Made by a program: the position numbers and the translations under genes | Notes under the pieces: model-generated | Seen by the model: the letters and a program-made list of their open reading frames with translations, nothing else | Database searches by the model: none | What the model was told of the DNA's origin: nothing | From: Micromonospora lupini | GTDB lineage: Bacteria; Actinomycetota; Actinomycetes; Mycobacteriales; Micromonosporaceae | Reading direction: 5' to 3' | DNA: 64,000 bases | Assembly: GCF_026342015.1 (NCBI RefSeq) | Contig: NZ_JAPENL010000003.1 | Span: 124,001-188,000 of the forward strand | Shown: piece after piece, positions 1 to 10,710 of the stretch | Layout of the letters: each line of letters begins with the position of its first letter | Numbering within the stretch: the stretch's first letter is position 1

Positions 1-126
1 ATGGACATCGTCAAGGACGTGGCCAAGGCCGGCGACGACGGGGCGTACGCCAAGCAGGCCGGTGGCGGCCACCCGAAGAAGGAGGTCGTGATCACCGACC
101 TCACGATGAGCGCGCCGCAGGGCTGA
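1..126 (+). CDS. Cyclophilin-type peptidyl-prolyl isomerase, C-terminal fragment (gene cut by window edge)
   Basis: Frame 1 is open from the first base and ends in TGA at 124-126, giving the last 41 residues of a longer protein. The tail (MDIVKDVAKAG, then a Gly/Lys-rich stretch, then VVITDLTMS) fits the last helix and final strand of the cyclophilin fold, where a D-I-V segment is followed by a closing V-x-I strand. Cyclophilins catalyse cis-trans isomerisation of X-Pro bonds. The gene converges with relA and shares the hairpin terminator at 146-172. The ATG at base 1 is internal, not the start. The identity rests on a short tail plus gene context, so it is probable, not certain. Confidence 0.65.
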   Translation: MDIVKDVAKAGDDGAYAKQAGGGHPKKEVVITDLTMSAPQG

Positions 127-145
127 CGCCCCAGGAGACGACGAA

Positions 146-172
146 GCGCCCGCCGGCTGAGCCGGCGGGCGC
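146..172. terminator. Bidirectional hairpin between cyclophilin and relA
   Basis: A perfect 12-bp stem (GCGCCCGCCGGC and its complement) closes on a TGA loop. It lies 20 bases after the cyclophilin stop and 23 bases after the relA stop, so it can serve both convergent genes. There is no long T tract, as is common for actinobacterial terminators. Confidence 0.75.
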
Positions 173-195
173 TTCCGTGTCCGGGGTACGGGGGC

Positions 196-2727
<2,532 letters not shown>

Positions 2728-2896
2728 CGGCCTCCTCACCGCTCGCCGGAAACACACCTGCCGAACATCGGCCGGCCTGGTCTCGCGTCGCCGGACGGTG
2801 TACCGCCGGCGTCAGCAAAGGGCAATGCTACCCGCACGGACGGTCGGGTGCCGCTCCGCCGGACGGTCGGCGTGACCTCCGCCCGGCAGGCCGGGA

Positions 2897-3463
2897 TCAA
2901 ACGGTCAGCAGGGCATGGACCGGACGTGGCGCGAGCCGTTCACGCGCTCCCAGGAAGCCGATCTCCAGCAGCACGGTGAAGCCCGTGACAGTCCCGCCGG
3001 CCCGCTCGACGAGGTCGAGCGTCGCCTCGGCGGTGCCGCCCGTGGCCAACACGTCGTCGACGACGAGCACGCGGTGGCCGGCGGTGAAGGCGTCCTCGTG
3101 CACCTCCAGGGTGGCCTCGCCGTACTCGAGGGCGTACGACACCGAGTGCGCCGGGCGGGGCAGCTTGCCGGCCTTGCGCACCGGCACCACGCCCACTCCG
3201 GCCGCGTACGCGACAGCCGCCGCGACGACGAAGCCGCGTGCCTCGATGCCCACCACCACGTCGAAGCCGTCCCGCCCGTGGTACGCGACGATCCCGTCGA
3301 CCACCTCGCGGAACGCCTTCCCGTCGGCGAACAGCGGCATCAGGTCCTTGAACAGGACACCGGGCCTGGGGAAGTCCGGCACGTCCAGCACCCGGCTGGC
3401 CACCAACCGGGCGGCCTCCGGGCCGCTGTCCCCGCGCGCCGCGGTGCTGTGGGTCTCCGTCAC
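2897..3463 (-). CDS. apt: Adenine phosphoribosyltransferase
   Basis: This enzyme converts adenine and PRPP to AMP in purine salvage. The 188-residue protein shows the type I PRTase core: DFPRPGVLFKDLMPL near the N-terminus, GIEARGFVVAAAVAYA, RKAGKLP, and the PRPP loop VLVVDDVLATGGTAEAT. Size fits the family at about 170-185 residues. The GTG at 3463 is chosen because GGAAG lies upstream and because an in-frame start at 3520 would fall inside the large hairpin at 3491-3532. It sits between secF and relA, the usual actinobacterial order. Confidence 0.95.
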   Translation of the reverse strand: MTETHSTAARGDSGPEAARLVASRVLDVPDFPRPGVLFKDLMPLFADGKAFREVVDGIVAYHGRDGFDVVVGIEARGFVVAAAVAYAAGVGVVPVRKAGKLPRPAHSVSYALEYGEATLEVHEDAFTAGHRVLVVDDVLATGGTAEATLDLVERAGGTVTGFTVLLEIGFLGARERLAPRPVHALLTV

Positions 3464-3490
3464 GGCTGATCCGCTTCCCTTCCAACGACG

Positions 3491-3532
3491 ACGGCGTCCG
3501 GCATGCTGCTCGCACAGCATGCCGGACGCCGT
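3491..3532 (-). terminator. 18-bp perfect hairpin between secF and apt (terminator or attenuator)
   Basis: Bases 3491-3508 pair perfectly with 3515-3532 around a six-base loop. On the minus strand it lies 36 bases after the secF stop and 28 bases before the apt start, just before the apt ribosome binding site. There is no T tract. It could end the yajC-secD-secF transcript or act as a stabilising or attenuating element in front of apt-relA. Confidence 0.7.
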
Positions 3533-3567
3533 TCGGGCGTTTCCTCCCGGGTCGACCCCGGGGTCGA

Positions 3568-4752
3568 TCAGCGCCGCTTGGCGCCACCCGGCCGGTTACC
3601 GCCGCCGCCGGGGCGACCACCCCGGGCGCCGGTCGGCCGCTTGCCCGCCGGTCGTGCGCCCACCTTCGGGGCGACGCCGGCCAGCGCGGCGGAGTCGGGA
3701 TCGAGCGGCGTGTCGGCCGCCTCGCCCTCGACCGGGGTCGGGGCGCCCTTGCCGGCGACCTCGCCACGGCCCAGCGCGCCACGGCGGGCCTGCACCCGCT
3801 TGTTGTGCGCCTGGATGCGGGGGTCGTAGTTCTTCAACAGCGCCAGCAGCGGCGTCGCCACCAGGATGGAGGTCAGGAACGCCACCGCCATACCGACGAA
3901 CAGCACCAGACCGAGGTCCTTCAGCGTGCCGGCGCCGAGCAGACCGGCGCCGATGAAGAGCAGACCACCGACGGGCAGCAGGGCCACCACCGAGGTGTTC
4001 AGCGACCGCATGAGGCTCTGGTTGACGGCCAGGTTGGCCGCCTCCCCGTACGTCATGTTGTTGTTGGCCGTGATGCCGCGGGTGTTCTCCTGCACCTTGT
4101 CGAAGACCACCACCACGTCGTAGAGCGCGAAGCCCAGGATCGTGAGGAAGCCGATGATCGTCGACGGCGTGACCTCGAAGCCGACAAGCGAGTAGATGCC
4201 GGCGGTGAGGATGAGGTTCGTGAACAGCGACGCCACCGCGGCGACAGCCATCCGCCACTCGAAGCGCAGGATCAGGTAGACCATCACCAGCGCGATGAAG
4301 ATGACCAGACCGAGCACGGCCCGCGAGGTGACCTGGCTGCCCCACGCCTCGCTGACCTGGTTGTCGCTGATCTGGCCCGCGTCGATGCCGAACCGCTTGG
4401 CGATGTCGGCCTTGACCGCGGTGGCCTGCTCCGCGCTGAGCTGACCGGTACGCAGCTCGTAGGTGTCGCCACCCACCTTCTGCGCGGTCACCACCTCGGT
4501 GCCACCGCCCTCGGCCGCGAGCGCCGCGTTGACCTGCTCCTCGGCCCTGTCCATGGTGCCGACGCTTGCCGGCACCTGGAACGAGTTGCCGCCGGCGAAC
4601 TCGATGCCCAGGCTGAACCCGCGGATCGAGACGCTCAGGATCGCGATCAGGATCAGGACCCCGGCGACGCCGAACCAGAGCTTGCGACGACCGACGACGT
4701 TGAGACCGGCCTCGCCGTTGTAGAGGCGGCTCGCCAAACCGTTCTGAGCCAT
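3568..4752 (-). CDS. secF: Protein translocase subunit SecF
   Basis: SecF works with SecD at the membrane to support SecYEG-dependent export using the proton-motive force. The 394-residue protein has a first membrane helix (about residues 25-47), the family signature GIEFAGGNSFQV, a periplasmic-type domain to about residue 135, and five further helices in the C-terminal half, including ALYDVVVVFDKVQEN. The last roughly 80 residues are a Gly/Arg/Pro-rich cytoplasmic tail. It starts one base after the secD stop, which implies translational coupling. Confidence 0.96.
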   Translation of the reverse strand: MAQNGLASRLYNGEAGLNVVGRRKLWFGVAGVLILIAILSVSIRGFSLGIEFAGGNSFQVPASVGTMDRAEEQVNAALAAEGGGTEVVTAQKVGGDTYELRTGQLSAEQATAVKADIAKRFGIDAGQISDNQVSEAWGSQVTSRAVLGLVIFIALVMVYLILRFEWRMAVAAVASLFTNLILTAGIYSLVGFEVTPSTIIGFLTILGFALYDVVVVFDKVQENTRGITANNNMTYGEAANLAVNQSLMRSLNTSVVALLPVGGLLFIGAGLLGAGTLKDLGLVLFVGMAVAFLTSILVATPLLALLKNYDPRIQAHNKRVQARRGALGRGEVAGKGAPTPVEGEAADTPLDPDSAALAGVAPKVGARPAGKRPTGARGGRPGGGGNRPGGAKRR

Positions 4753-4753
4753 C

Positions 4754-6658
4754 TCAGGCCTCCTTGGCGCGCGGGTTGCGGGACTGAGCCTGCTGGCTGC
4801 GGGCCGGAAGGGCCCGGCCCAGGCCGCTGACCCGCGGGGACAGGAACGCCCGGGTCCGGGCGAACATCGTCATGATCGGGTGCCGGAAGAGGAAGACCAC
4901 GACCAGGTCCAGCACCGTGGCCAGGCCGAGGGCGAACGCGAAGCCCTTGACCGTCCCGACCGAGACCACGTAGAGCACCACCGCGGAGAGCAGGGTGATC
5001 GCGTTGGCCGAGATGATCGTCCGACGGGCGCGGACCCAGGCGCGGGGCACCGCGCTGCGCGGGCTGCGCCCCTCCCGGATCTCGTCCTTGAGTCGTTCGA
5101 AGTAGATGACGAACGAGTCCGCCGCCACACCTAGCGAGACGATCATGCCGGCGATGCCGGCGAGGGTGAGCGTGAAGCCGATCTGCCGGCCGAGCACCAC
5201 AAGTGCGCCGAAGACGAGCAGCGCGGACAGGATCAGGCTCAGGAAGATCACCGAGCCGAGCAACCGGTAGTAGAAGAACGCGTAGATGATGACAAGCAGC
5301 ATGCCGATGCCTGCCGCGAGCAGACCGGCCCGCAGGTGGCTCGCGCCCAGGGTCGCCGTGATGTTCTGCGACTCCTGTGCCTTGAAGGTCACCGGCAGCG
5401 CTCCGTAGCGGAGCTGGCCGGCGAGCGCGCTGGCGTCCTTCTGGTTGAAGCTGCCGGTGATCTGGGAGTTGCCGGTCAGGACGGCCTGGATCTCCGGGGA
5501 GGAGACGATCTCGTTGTCCAGCACGACTGCCACGCGGCACTTGCCGTCCTGACCGAGAGCGCTCGCGTCGCAGGCCTGGCCCTCGTTGGTGAACGCCTCG
5601 CGGGTCAACGCGGTCCACTTGGACTGGCCGTCACCCGTGAAGTCGAGGCTGACCACCCAGGCGTTGGTCTGGTCGAGCACCGCGTCGGCGTCGTCCACGT
5701 CGGTACCCTCGACCTTGGCCTTGTCGAGCAGGTACTTCGAGGCGCCGCCCTCGCAGGACACGACCTGCTGCTTGGGGTCGGAGATCGACGCCGGGGGACG
5801 CTTGTCGAGCTGCGCGCAGCCGATCGTCGGCACGTTGAACTGCATCTGCGCCGGCAGTATGGCGACCTCCTGCGGCGACAGCGCGCTGAACGGCTTCAGC
5901 TTGTCGCCAAGCGACGGGTCGGCGCTCAGGTCGGCGGGGGCCTGCAGACCGCTGGCGGCCTGCCAGGCGGCGGCGCCGACCTTCTGCTCGACGGCCTTGC
6001 GCTGCTCCTCGACGCCCGCCGGCACCGGCGCGGCGCTGGCGGACGGCGCGGCGGCACTCGCCGGAGCCGAGGCCGGAGCTGACGGGGTCGGCGTGGCGCT
6101 GGCGGACGGCGCGGGCGCCATTCCGCCCTGCCCGCCGCTGGCCGACGCGCTCACCTTCGGCGCGGCGCTGCCCGACGCGGGCGCCGAGGCAGCGCCGGAC
6201 GGGGTGACGCTGCCCGGCGGGGCCGCCGTGGCGGCCGGCGGCGCGGCCGTCCCGCTGCCGTCGGCGGCCTTGAGCACCTTGCGGAAGCGCAGCTCGGCGG
6301 CGCTGCCCACCTCGTCGAGGTTCCGGTTCTCACCGGGCAGGGAGATGACGATGTTCCGGTTGCCCTCGGTGACCACCTCGGCCTCGGCCACACCGAGCCC
6401 GTTGACCCGGTTTTCGATGATCTGCCGGGCCTCCTCGAGGTTCTCGGCAGTCGGTGGCTTGCCGTCGACGTTGTTGGTCGCCTCCAGCGTCATCCGGGTG
6501 CCGCCGATGAGGTCCAGGCCGAGCTTGGGCTCCAGCCGGTCCCTGAAGCTGCCGCTGGCGCCGCCCGAGAAGAACACCAAAAGATAGAGGACGACGAAGA
6601 TGAACCCGAGCACGGCGAGCTGCCGGCCGGGTCGCATCTGTCCCTGAGGTGGTGCCAC
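4754..6658 (-). CDS. secD: Protein translocase subunit SecD
   Basis: SecD is the partner of SecF in the accessory export complex. The 634-residue protein has an N-terminal helix (LAVLGFIFVVLYLLVFF), GLDLIGGTRMTLEA, a large extracytoplasmic domain, and a C-terminal bundle of helices (GVAADSFVIYFERLKDEIREG). A low-complexity Ala/Ser/Pro run of about 85 residues is inserted in the extracytoplasmic domain, encoded near 6010-6260. The GTG at 6658 is chosen because the recognisable protein begins there and a GGAG motif lies upstream, although its spacing is long; the frame stays open to 6835. It is coupled to secF by a one-base gap. Confidence 0.95.
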   Translation of the reverse strand: MAPPQGQMRPGRQLAVLGFIFVVLYLLVFFSGGASGSFRDRLEPKLGLDLIGGTRMTLEATNNVDGKPPTAENLEEARQIIENRVNGLGVAEAEVVTEGNRNIVISLPGENRNLDEVGSAAELRFRKVLKAADGSGTAAPPAATAAPPGSVTPSGAASAPASGSAAPKVSASASGGQGGMAPAPSASATPTPSAPASAPASAAAPSASAAPVPAGVEEQRKAVEQKVGAAAWQAASGLQAPADLSADPSLGDKLKPFSALSPQEVAILPAQMQFNVPTIGCAQLDKRPPASISDPKQQVVSCEGGASKYLLDKAKVEGTDVDDADAVLDQTNAWVVSLDFTGDGQSKWTALTREAFTNEGQACDASALGQDGKCRVAVVLDNEIVSSPEIQAVLTGNSQITGSFNQKDASALAGQLRYGALPVTFKAQESQNITATLGASHLRAGLLAAGIGMLLVIIYAFFYYRLLGSVIFLSLILSALLVFGALVVLGRQIGFTLTLAGIAGMIVSLGVAADSFVIYFERLKDEIREGRSPRSAVPRAWVRARRTIISANAITLLSAVVLYVVSVGTVKGFAFALGLATVLDLVVVFLFRHPIMTMFARTRAFLSPRVSGLGRALPARSQQAQSRNPRAKEA

Positions 6659-6934
6659 GGTTGTCCTGTCTCCCTGTACGGTCGCGCCGCTGCGCGCGGC
6701 GGCGGCGAGTGTCGGGCCGGGGGTCCCGGCCAACGGGTCTGACCTGGCCGACGGGGATGCCGGCACGCTGGCCGGACGCGCCGGCGGGGGACGCCGACGG
6801 TCACGGGAAGGTGCCGACGCCCGGCGTCGACCCAACTATCCAGTTTTCACGTCGCGTCCGCTGCCCCGTCGGGCGCGGTGGCCCCGAGCGCCGGTCGCCT
6901 GGCCGTACGCCAGAACCGTCGCCCGGCGGGCGGG

Positions 6935-7273
6935 TCAGTCCTTGACGGTGTCCGCGTCCTCGGTGACCGGCTCGCTCGGCAGCTCCGCGCGGGTGACAAC
7001 CCGGGCGATGGCCGGCCGGGCGTAGCGGGTCTGCACGCCCGGAGCGATCTCGAGCAGGACGGCGTCGTCCTCGACGCCGGTGACCGTGCCGTAGAGCCCG
7101 CCGATGGTGACGACCTCGTCGCCCGGACCCAGCCCGGACTGCATGGCCTCCGCGTCGCGGCGGCGCTTCTGCTGCGGACGGATCATCATGAAGTACATGA
7201 CGCCGAAGAGCAGGACGATCATCAGGACCGGCGTGAAGCCGCCGGCCCCACCACCCGCTGCAAGGTATTGCAC
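6935..7273 (-). CDS. yajC: Preprotein translocase accessory subunit YajC
   Basis: This small single-span protein associates with SecD-SecF. Of its 112 residues, the first 30 hold one membrane helix (TPVLMIVLLFGVMYFMM) followed at once by the family signature IRPQQKRR. A small beta-rich cytoplasmic part follows (GDEVVTIGGLYGTVTGVEDD). The GTG at 7273 is preferred because GGGAAGG lies eight bases upstream; the frame is open further upstream, but the family length is near 110 residues. It is followed by secD after about 276 bases. Confidence 0.93.
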   Translation of the reverse strand: MQYLAAGGGAGGFTPVLMIVLLFGVMYFMMIRPQQKRRRDAEAMQSGLGPGDEVVTIGGLYGTVTGVEDDAVLLEIAPGVQTRYARPAIARVVTRAELPSEPVTEDADTVKD

Positions 7274-7411
7274 GGTTACTGCCTTCCCATTGGCCACCTC
7301 CCCGGCACGAGGGTGCCGGAGCGGAGGCGGATTCTCACATCCTGTACAGACCGCGGCGAAGTCTAATCCCTGCACCTGAGAACACCGAATGCGGCACAGA
7401 TCACGTTCACA

Positions 7412-8479
7412 TCACGGCTGATCGGTGTCCAGGGAGAACAGATCGGGCGCAGACGGGACATCCATCCCAAATGTACCATTCGGTGGAGTACGCCCCAGGT
7501 GCCGCCAGGCGGCCTCCGTGGCCACCCGGCCCCGCGGGGTACGGGCCAGCAGACCGGCGCGCACCAGGAACGGCTCGCAGACCTCCTCGACGGTGTCCGG
7601 CTGCTCCCCCACCGCCACGGCGAGGGTGGACAGCCCGACCGGGCCGCCCCGGAACGAGTCCACAAGCGCGGTCAGCACCGCCCGGTCCAGCCGGTCCAGA
7701 CCCAGCGCGTCGACGTCGTACACCGTCAACGCCTTGCGGGCGGTGCCCACGGTGACCACACCGTCGGCCCGGACCTCCGCGTAGTCGCGGACCCGGCGCA
7801 GCAGCCGGTTGGCGATCCGGGGGGTGCCCCGGGACCGGCCCGCGATCTCCGCCGCGCCGTCTGCGGTGATCGGCACCCCGAGGATGCGCGCCGAACGGTG
7901 CAGCAGTGTCTCCAGATCCGCCGGGGCGTAGAAGTCGAGGTGCGCGACGAAGCCGAACCGGTCCCGCATGGGCCCGGTCAACAGACCCGAGCGGGTGGTC
8001 GCGCCGACAAGGGTGAACGGCTCGACGTCCAGCGGGATCGCCGTCGCCCCCGGCCCCTTGCCGACCACCACGTCGACCCGGAAGTCCTCCATCGCGCTGT
8101 AGAGCAACTCCTCCGCCGGCCTGGCGATCCGGTGGATCTCGTCGATGAAGAGCACGTCGCCCTCGGCGAGGCTGGTCAGGATCGCCGCCAGGTCACCGGA
8201 CCGCTCGATCGCCGGGCCGCTTGTCACGCGGATGCCCGCGCCCAGCTCCGCGGCGACGATGTTTGCCAGACTCGTCTTACCCAGCCCGGGTGGCCCGGAG
8301 AGCAGGATGTGATCCGGGGGCGACCCCCGCCGCATGGCGCCCTGCAACAGCAGGTCGAGCTGATCGCGCACCCGGTCCTGGGCGATGAACTCGGCCAGCC
8401 GCCGGGGCCGCACCGTCGCCTCCGCGTCCCGGTCGGCGTCACTGACGTACGCCGAGACGAGCCCGTCGGTATCGCTCAC
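7412..8479 (-). CDS. ruvB: Holliday junction branch migration helicase RuvB
   Basis: RuvB is the hexameric AAA+ motor that drives branch migration with RuvA. The 355-residue protein shows Walker A GPPGLGKT at residues 62-69, Walker B VLFIDEIHR, sensor 1 VGATTRSG, the arginine-finger region MRDRFGF, and the C-terminal winged-helix domain. Length is normal. It lies 28 bases after ruvA in the ruvC-ruvA-ruvB run. Confidence 0.97.
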   Translation of the reverse strand: MSDTDGLVSAYVSDADRDAEATVRPRRLAEFIAQDRVRDQLDLLLQGAMRRGSPPDHILLSGPPGLGKTSLANIVAAELGAGIRVTSGPAIERSGDLAAILTSLAEGDVLFIDEIHRIARPAEELLYSAMEDFRVDVVVGKGPGATAIPLDVEPFTLVGATTRSGLLTGPMRDRFGFVAHLDFYAPADLETLLHRSARILGVPITADGAAEIAGRSRGTPRIANRLLRRVRDYAEVRADGVVTVGTARKALTVYDVDALGLDRLDRAVLTALVDSFRGGPVGLSTLAVAVGEQPDTVEEVCEPFLVRAGLLARTPRGRVATEAAWRHLGRTPPNGTFGMDVPSAPDLFSLDTDQP

Positions 8480-8507
8480 CGTGCCGCCCCCCGTCGCGGC
8501 CGGGCGG

Positions 8508-9110
8508 TCATCGGGTCCGACCCAGCAGGCGGATGGCCTGCTTGAGCAGGACCGGCACGGGCGGGGTGGGGCCGTCGATGGTCTCCGCCACGGCGGCCAC
8601 CGCCTGGTCGGCCTGACCTGCCGTCCAGCCCAGACCGACGAGCGCCTGCCGTACCTGATCGGGCCAGGCGCCGCCGGTCACGCCGCCCACCCCGTCGGCG
8701 CCTATCGACACCGGGCCGATCCGGTCCCGCAACTCCAGCACCAGGCGCTCGGCGCCCTTCTTGCCGATCCCGGGCACCCGGGTCAGCGCGGCGGTGTCGG
8801 CGTTCGCGATGGCCTTGCGCACCGCGTCCGGCGTGTGCACGGCCAGCACGGCCTGGGCCAGCCGTGGGCCGACCCCGCTGGCGGTCTGCAGCAGCTCGAA
8901 CAGCGCCTTGGCGTCGTCGTCGGCGAAACCGTAGAGGGTCAGCGAATCCTCCCGGACCACCAGGCTGGTGGCCAGCCGCGCCGGCTGACCCACCCGCAGC
9001 TCCGCGAGCGTCCCGGGGGCGCAGTGCACGGCCAGGCCGACACCGCCGACCTCGATCACGGCCAGATCCGGACCCGTCGCGGTCACCGTGCCGCGCACGC
9101 TGGCGATCAT
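8508..9110 (-). CDS. ruvA: Holliday junction DNA helicase subunit RuvA
   Basis: RuvA binds the four-way junction and loads RuvB. The 200-residue protein begins MIASVRGTV (OB-fold domain I). It carries two helix-hairpin-helix motifs (GVGPRLAQAVL and VPGIGKKGAERLV) and ends in the flexible domain III that contacts RuvB (QVRQALVGLGW; LLKQAIRLL). The ATG at 9110 overlaps the ruvC stop as ATGA. The same frame stays open far upstream, but those residues do not resemble RuvA. Confidence 0.96.
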   Translation of the reverse strand: MIASVRGTVTATGPDLAVIEVGGVGLAVHCAPGTLAELRVGQPARLATSLVVREDSLTLYGFADDDAKALFELLQTASGVGPRLAQAVLAVHTPDAVRKAIANADTAALTRVPGIGKKGAERLVLELRDRIGPVSIGADGVGGVTGGAWPDQVRQALVGLGWTAGQADQAVAAVAETIDGPTPPVPVLLKQAIRLLGRTR

Positions 9111-9634
9111 CGTGCTCCTCCTCGTCGAGCCCGGTCGGCCGCGGCGGCCAGCTTGGAACGGGTGCCGCCGCGCCACACGTGGCAGATGGCCAGGGCGAGC
9201 GCGTCGGCGGCGTCGGCCGGCTTCGGTGGCTCGTCCAGCCGCAGCAGCCGGGTCACCATGGCGGTCATCTGCGCCTTGTCGGCCTGACCGGAACCGGTCA
9301 CCGCCGCCTTCACCTCGCTGGGCGTGTACGTCTGCACCGGCAGCCCCGCCCGCGCTCCCGCCAGCACGGCGATGCCGCTGGCCTGCGCGGTGCCCATCAC
9401 CGTCCGGACGTTGTGCTGGCTGAACACCCGCTCGACGGCGACGCTCTCCGGCTGGTGCTCGGCGACAAGCTTGGTCAGCGACCGGTCCAGGTGCAGCAGG
9501 CGCAGCGCCAGGTCGTCGGCCGGGTCGGTGTAGACCACGTAGTAGGCGATGAGCGTGCAGGGCCGACCGGGCACGCCCTCGACGACACCCACCCCACACC
9601 GCGTCAACCCCGGGTCGACCCCCAGCACCCGCAC
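9107..9634 (-). CDS. ruvC: Holliday junction endodeoxyribonuclease RuvC
   Basis: RuvC cuts Holliday junctions after RuvAB branch migration. The 175-residue protein has the RNase H-like core with acidic residues in VLGVDPGLTRCG (Asp7), VAVERVF (Glu) and the C-terminal DAADALALAICH. It is the first gene of the minus-strand run. In many actinomycetes yebC lies directly upstream; here yebC is about 52 kb away. Confidence 0.96.
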   Translation of the reverse strand: MRVLGVDPGLTRCGVGVVEGVPGRPCTLIAYYVVYTDPADDLALRLLHLDRSLTKLVAEHQPESVAVERVFSQHNVRTVMGTAQASGIAVLAGARAGLPVQTYTPSEVKAAVTGSGQADKAQMTAMVTRLLRLDEPPKPADAADALALAICHVWRGGTRSKLAAAADRARRGGAR

Positions 9635-9733
9635 GCCGCCCCCTCCCCCAGCCGTCAGCAGTACGTGTGTTCGACACCCTAACTGTCGCCCTTCCCACCG
9701 GCCCCACGGGACACGCCCTCACCCCTTCCCCTC

Positions 9734-9817
9734 CCCAAGATCCACACAACGTCCCGGATGTTGCTGCCTCCGACAGGCGAGAGACAGCAACATCCCTGAT
9801 ATTGCGCGGATCTTGAC
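9734..9817. repeat. 84-bp palindromic element, type 1, copy A
   Basis: Two 37-base arms (9734-9770 and 9781-9817) form an imperfect hairpin around a 10-base loop. The outer core is AAGATCC and the inner core is GATGTTGCTGCCTC. The right arm differs from that of the copy at 42565-42648 at only two of 37 positions, while the left arms differ more. It lies in the 279-base gap between the divergent ruvC and short-chain dehydrogenase genes. The remainder of that gap shows no clear gene. Confidence 0.8.
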
Positions 9818-9913
9818 GACGGACAGGGGGCGAGTGGGCCACACAGCACTGGTACGGAGTATGTGTCGCCGCCCCATGTGCCGCCGGGCGCACAGCTCGT
9901 AACTTCTTGCGCC

Positions 9914-10696
9914 ATGACGGCAGAACCCGTGGCGGTCCCCCACGTCGTACAGGTCGACCTCGCTGGTCGGACCGCCCTGGTCACCGGGGGCGGCAGCGGC
10001 ATCGGGCGGGCGTGTGCCCTGCGGTTGGGCGCGGCCGGCGCCACGGTGCTCGTGGTGGACCGCAACCTGGAGGCGGCCAAGGCGGTGGCCGACCAGGCCG
10101 GCGGACGCGCCGAGGGCGTGGACCTGGCCGACGCGGCGGCCGTGGACGCGCTCGACGTGGACGTGGACATCGTGGTGAACAACGCCGGGCTCCAGCATGT
10201 GGCGCCGTTGCAGGACTTCCCCGTCGAGCGCTTCGAGTACATCCAGCGGGTGATGGTGGAGGCGCCGTTCCTGCTGATCCGCCGCGCGTTGCCGCACATG
10301 TACGCCCGGGGTTGGGGCCGGATCGTCAACATCTCGTCGGTGCACGGCCTGCGCGCCTCGCCCTACAAGGCGGCCTATGTCTCGGCGAAGCACGCCCTGG
10401 AGGGGCTGTCGAAGGTGGTGGCGCTCGAGGGCGCCGCGCACGGGGTGACCGCCAACTGCATCAACCCGGCGTACGTGCGGACCGCGCTTGTGGAGAGCCA
10501 GATCGCCGACCAGGCGGCCAGCCACGGCATCGGCGAGGCCGAGGTGATCGAGAAGGTCATGCTGGCCCGTGCCGCCATCAAGCGGCTGATCGAGCCGGAG
10601 GAGGTGGCCGAGCTGTTGGCGTACCTCTGCGCGCCGCCGGCGGCCTTCATCACGGGCGCGTCGATCGCGCTCGACGGGGGCTGGACGGCCAACTAG
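9914..10696 (+). CDS. Short-chain dehydrogenase, 3-hydroxybutyrate dehydrogenase-like
   Basis: This is a cytosolic NAD(P)-dependent oxidoreductase of 260 residues. The Rossmann motif TGGGSGIG, NNAG, and the catalytic Ser-Tyr-Lys set (NISSVHG; YVSAKHA) are all present. The stretch NNAGLQHVAPLQDFP and the SVHGL segment resemble D-3-hydroxybutyrate dehydrogenases, which interconvert 3-hydroxybutyrate and acetoacetate. The substrate is therefore likely, not proven. The ATG at 9914 starts just before the conserved fold; no strong ribosome binding site is seen. The next gene begins within 15 bases, so the two probably share a transcript. Confidence 0.8.
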   Translation: MTAEPVAVPHVVQVDLAGRTALVTGGGSGIGRACALRLGAAGATVLVVDRNLEAAKAVADQAGGRAEGVDLADAAAVDALDVDVDIVVNNAGLQHVAPLQDFPVERFEYIQRVMVEAPFLLIRRALPHMYARGWGRIVNISSVHGLRASPYKAAYVSAKHALEGLSKVVALEGAAHGVTANCINPAYVRTALVESQIADQAASHGIGEAEVIEKVMLARAAIKRLIEPEEVAELLAYLCAPPAAFITGASIALDGGWTAN

Positions 10697-10710
10697 TGGG
10701 CCTGAGCACA

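Noticed and set aside
8508..9893. A long reading frame fusing extra residues to RuvA
   Set aside because: The added N-terminal part overlaps ruvC and the palindrome out of any known frame; RuvA has its usual length from 9110.
9907..10710. N-terminal extension of the GAF regulator overlapping the dehydrogenase
   Set aside because: The residues are a frame-shifted reading of the dehydrogenase gene; similarity starts after 10711.
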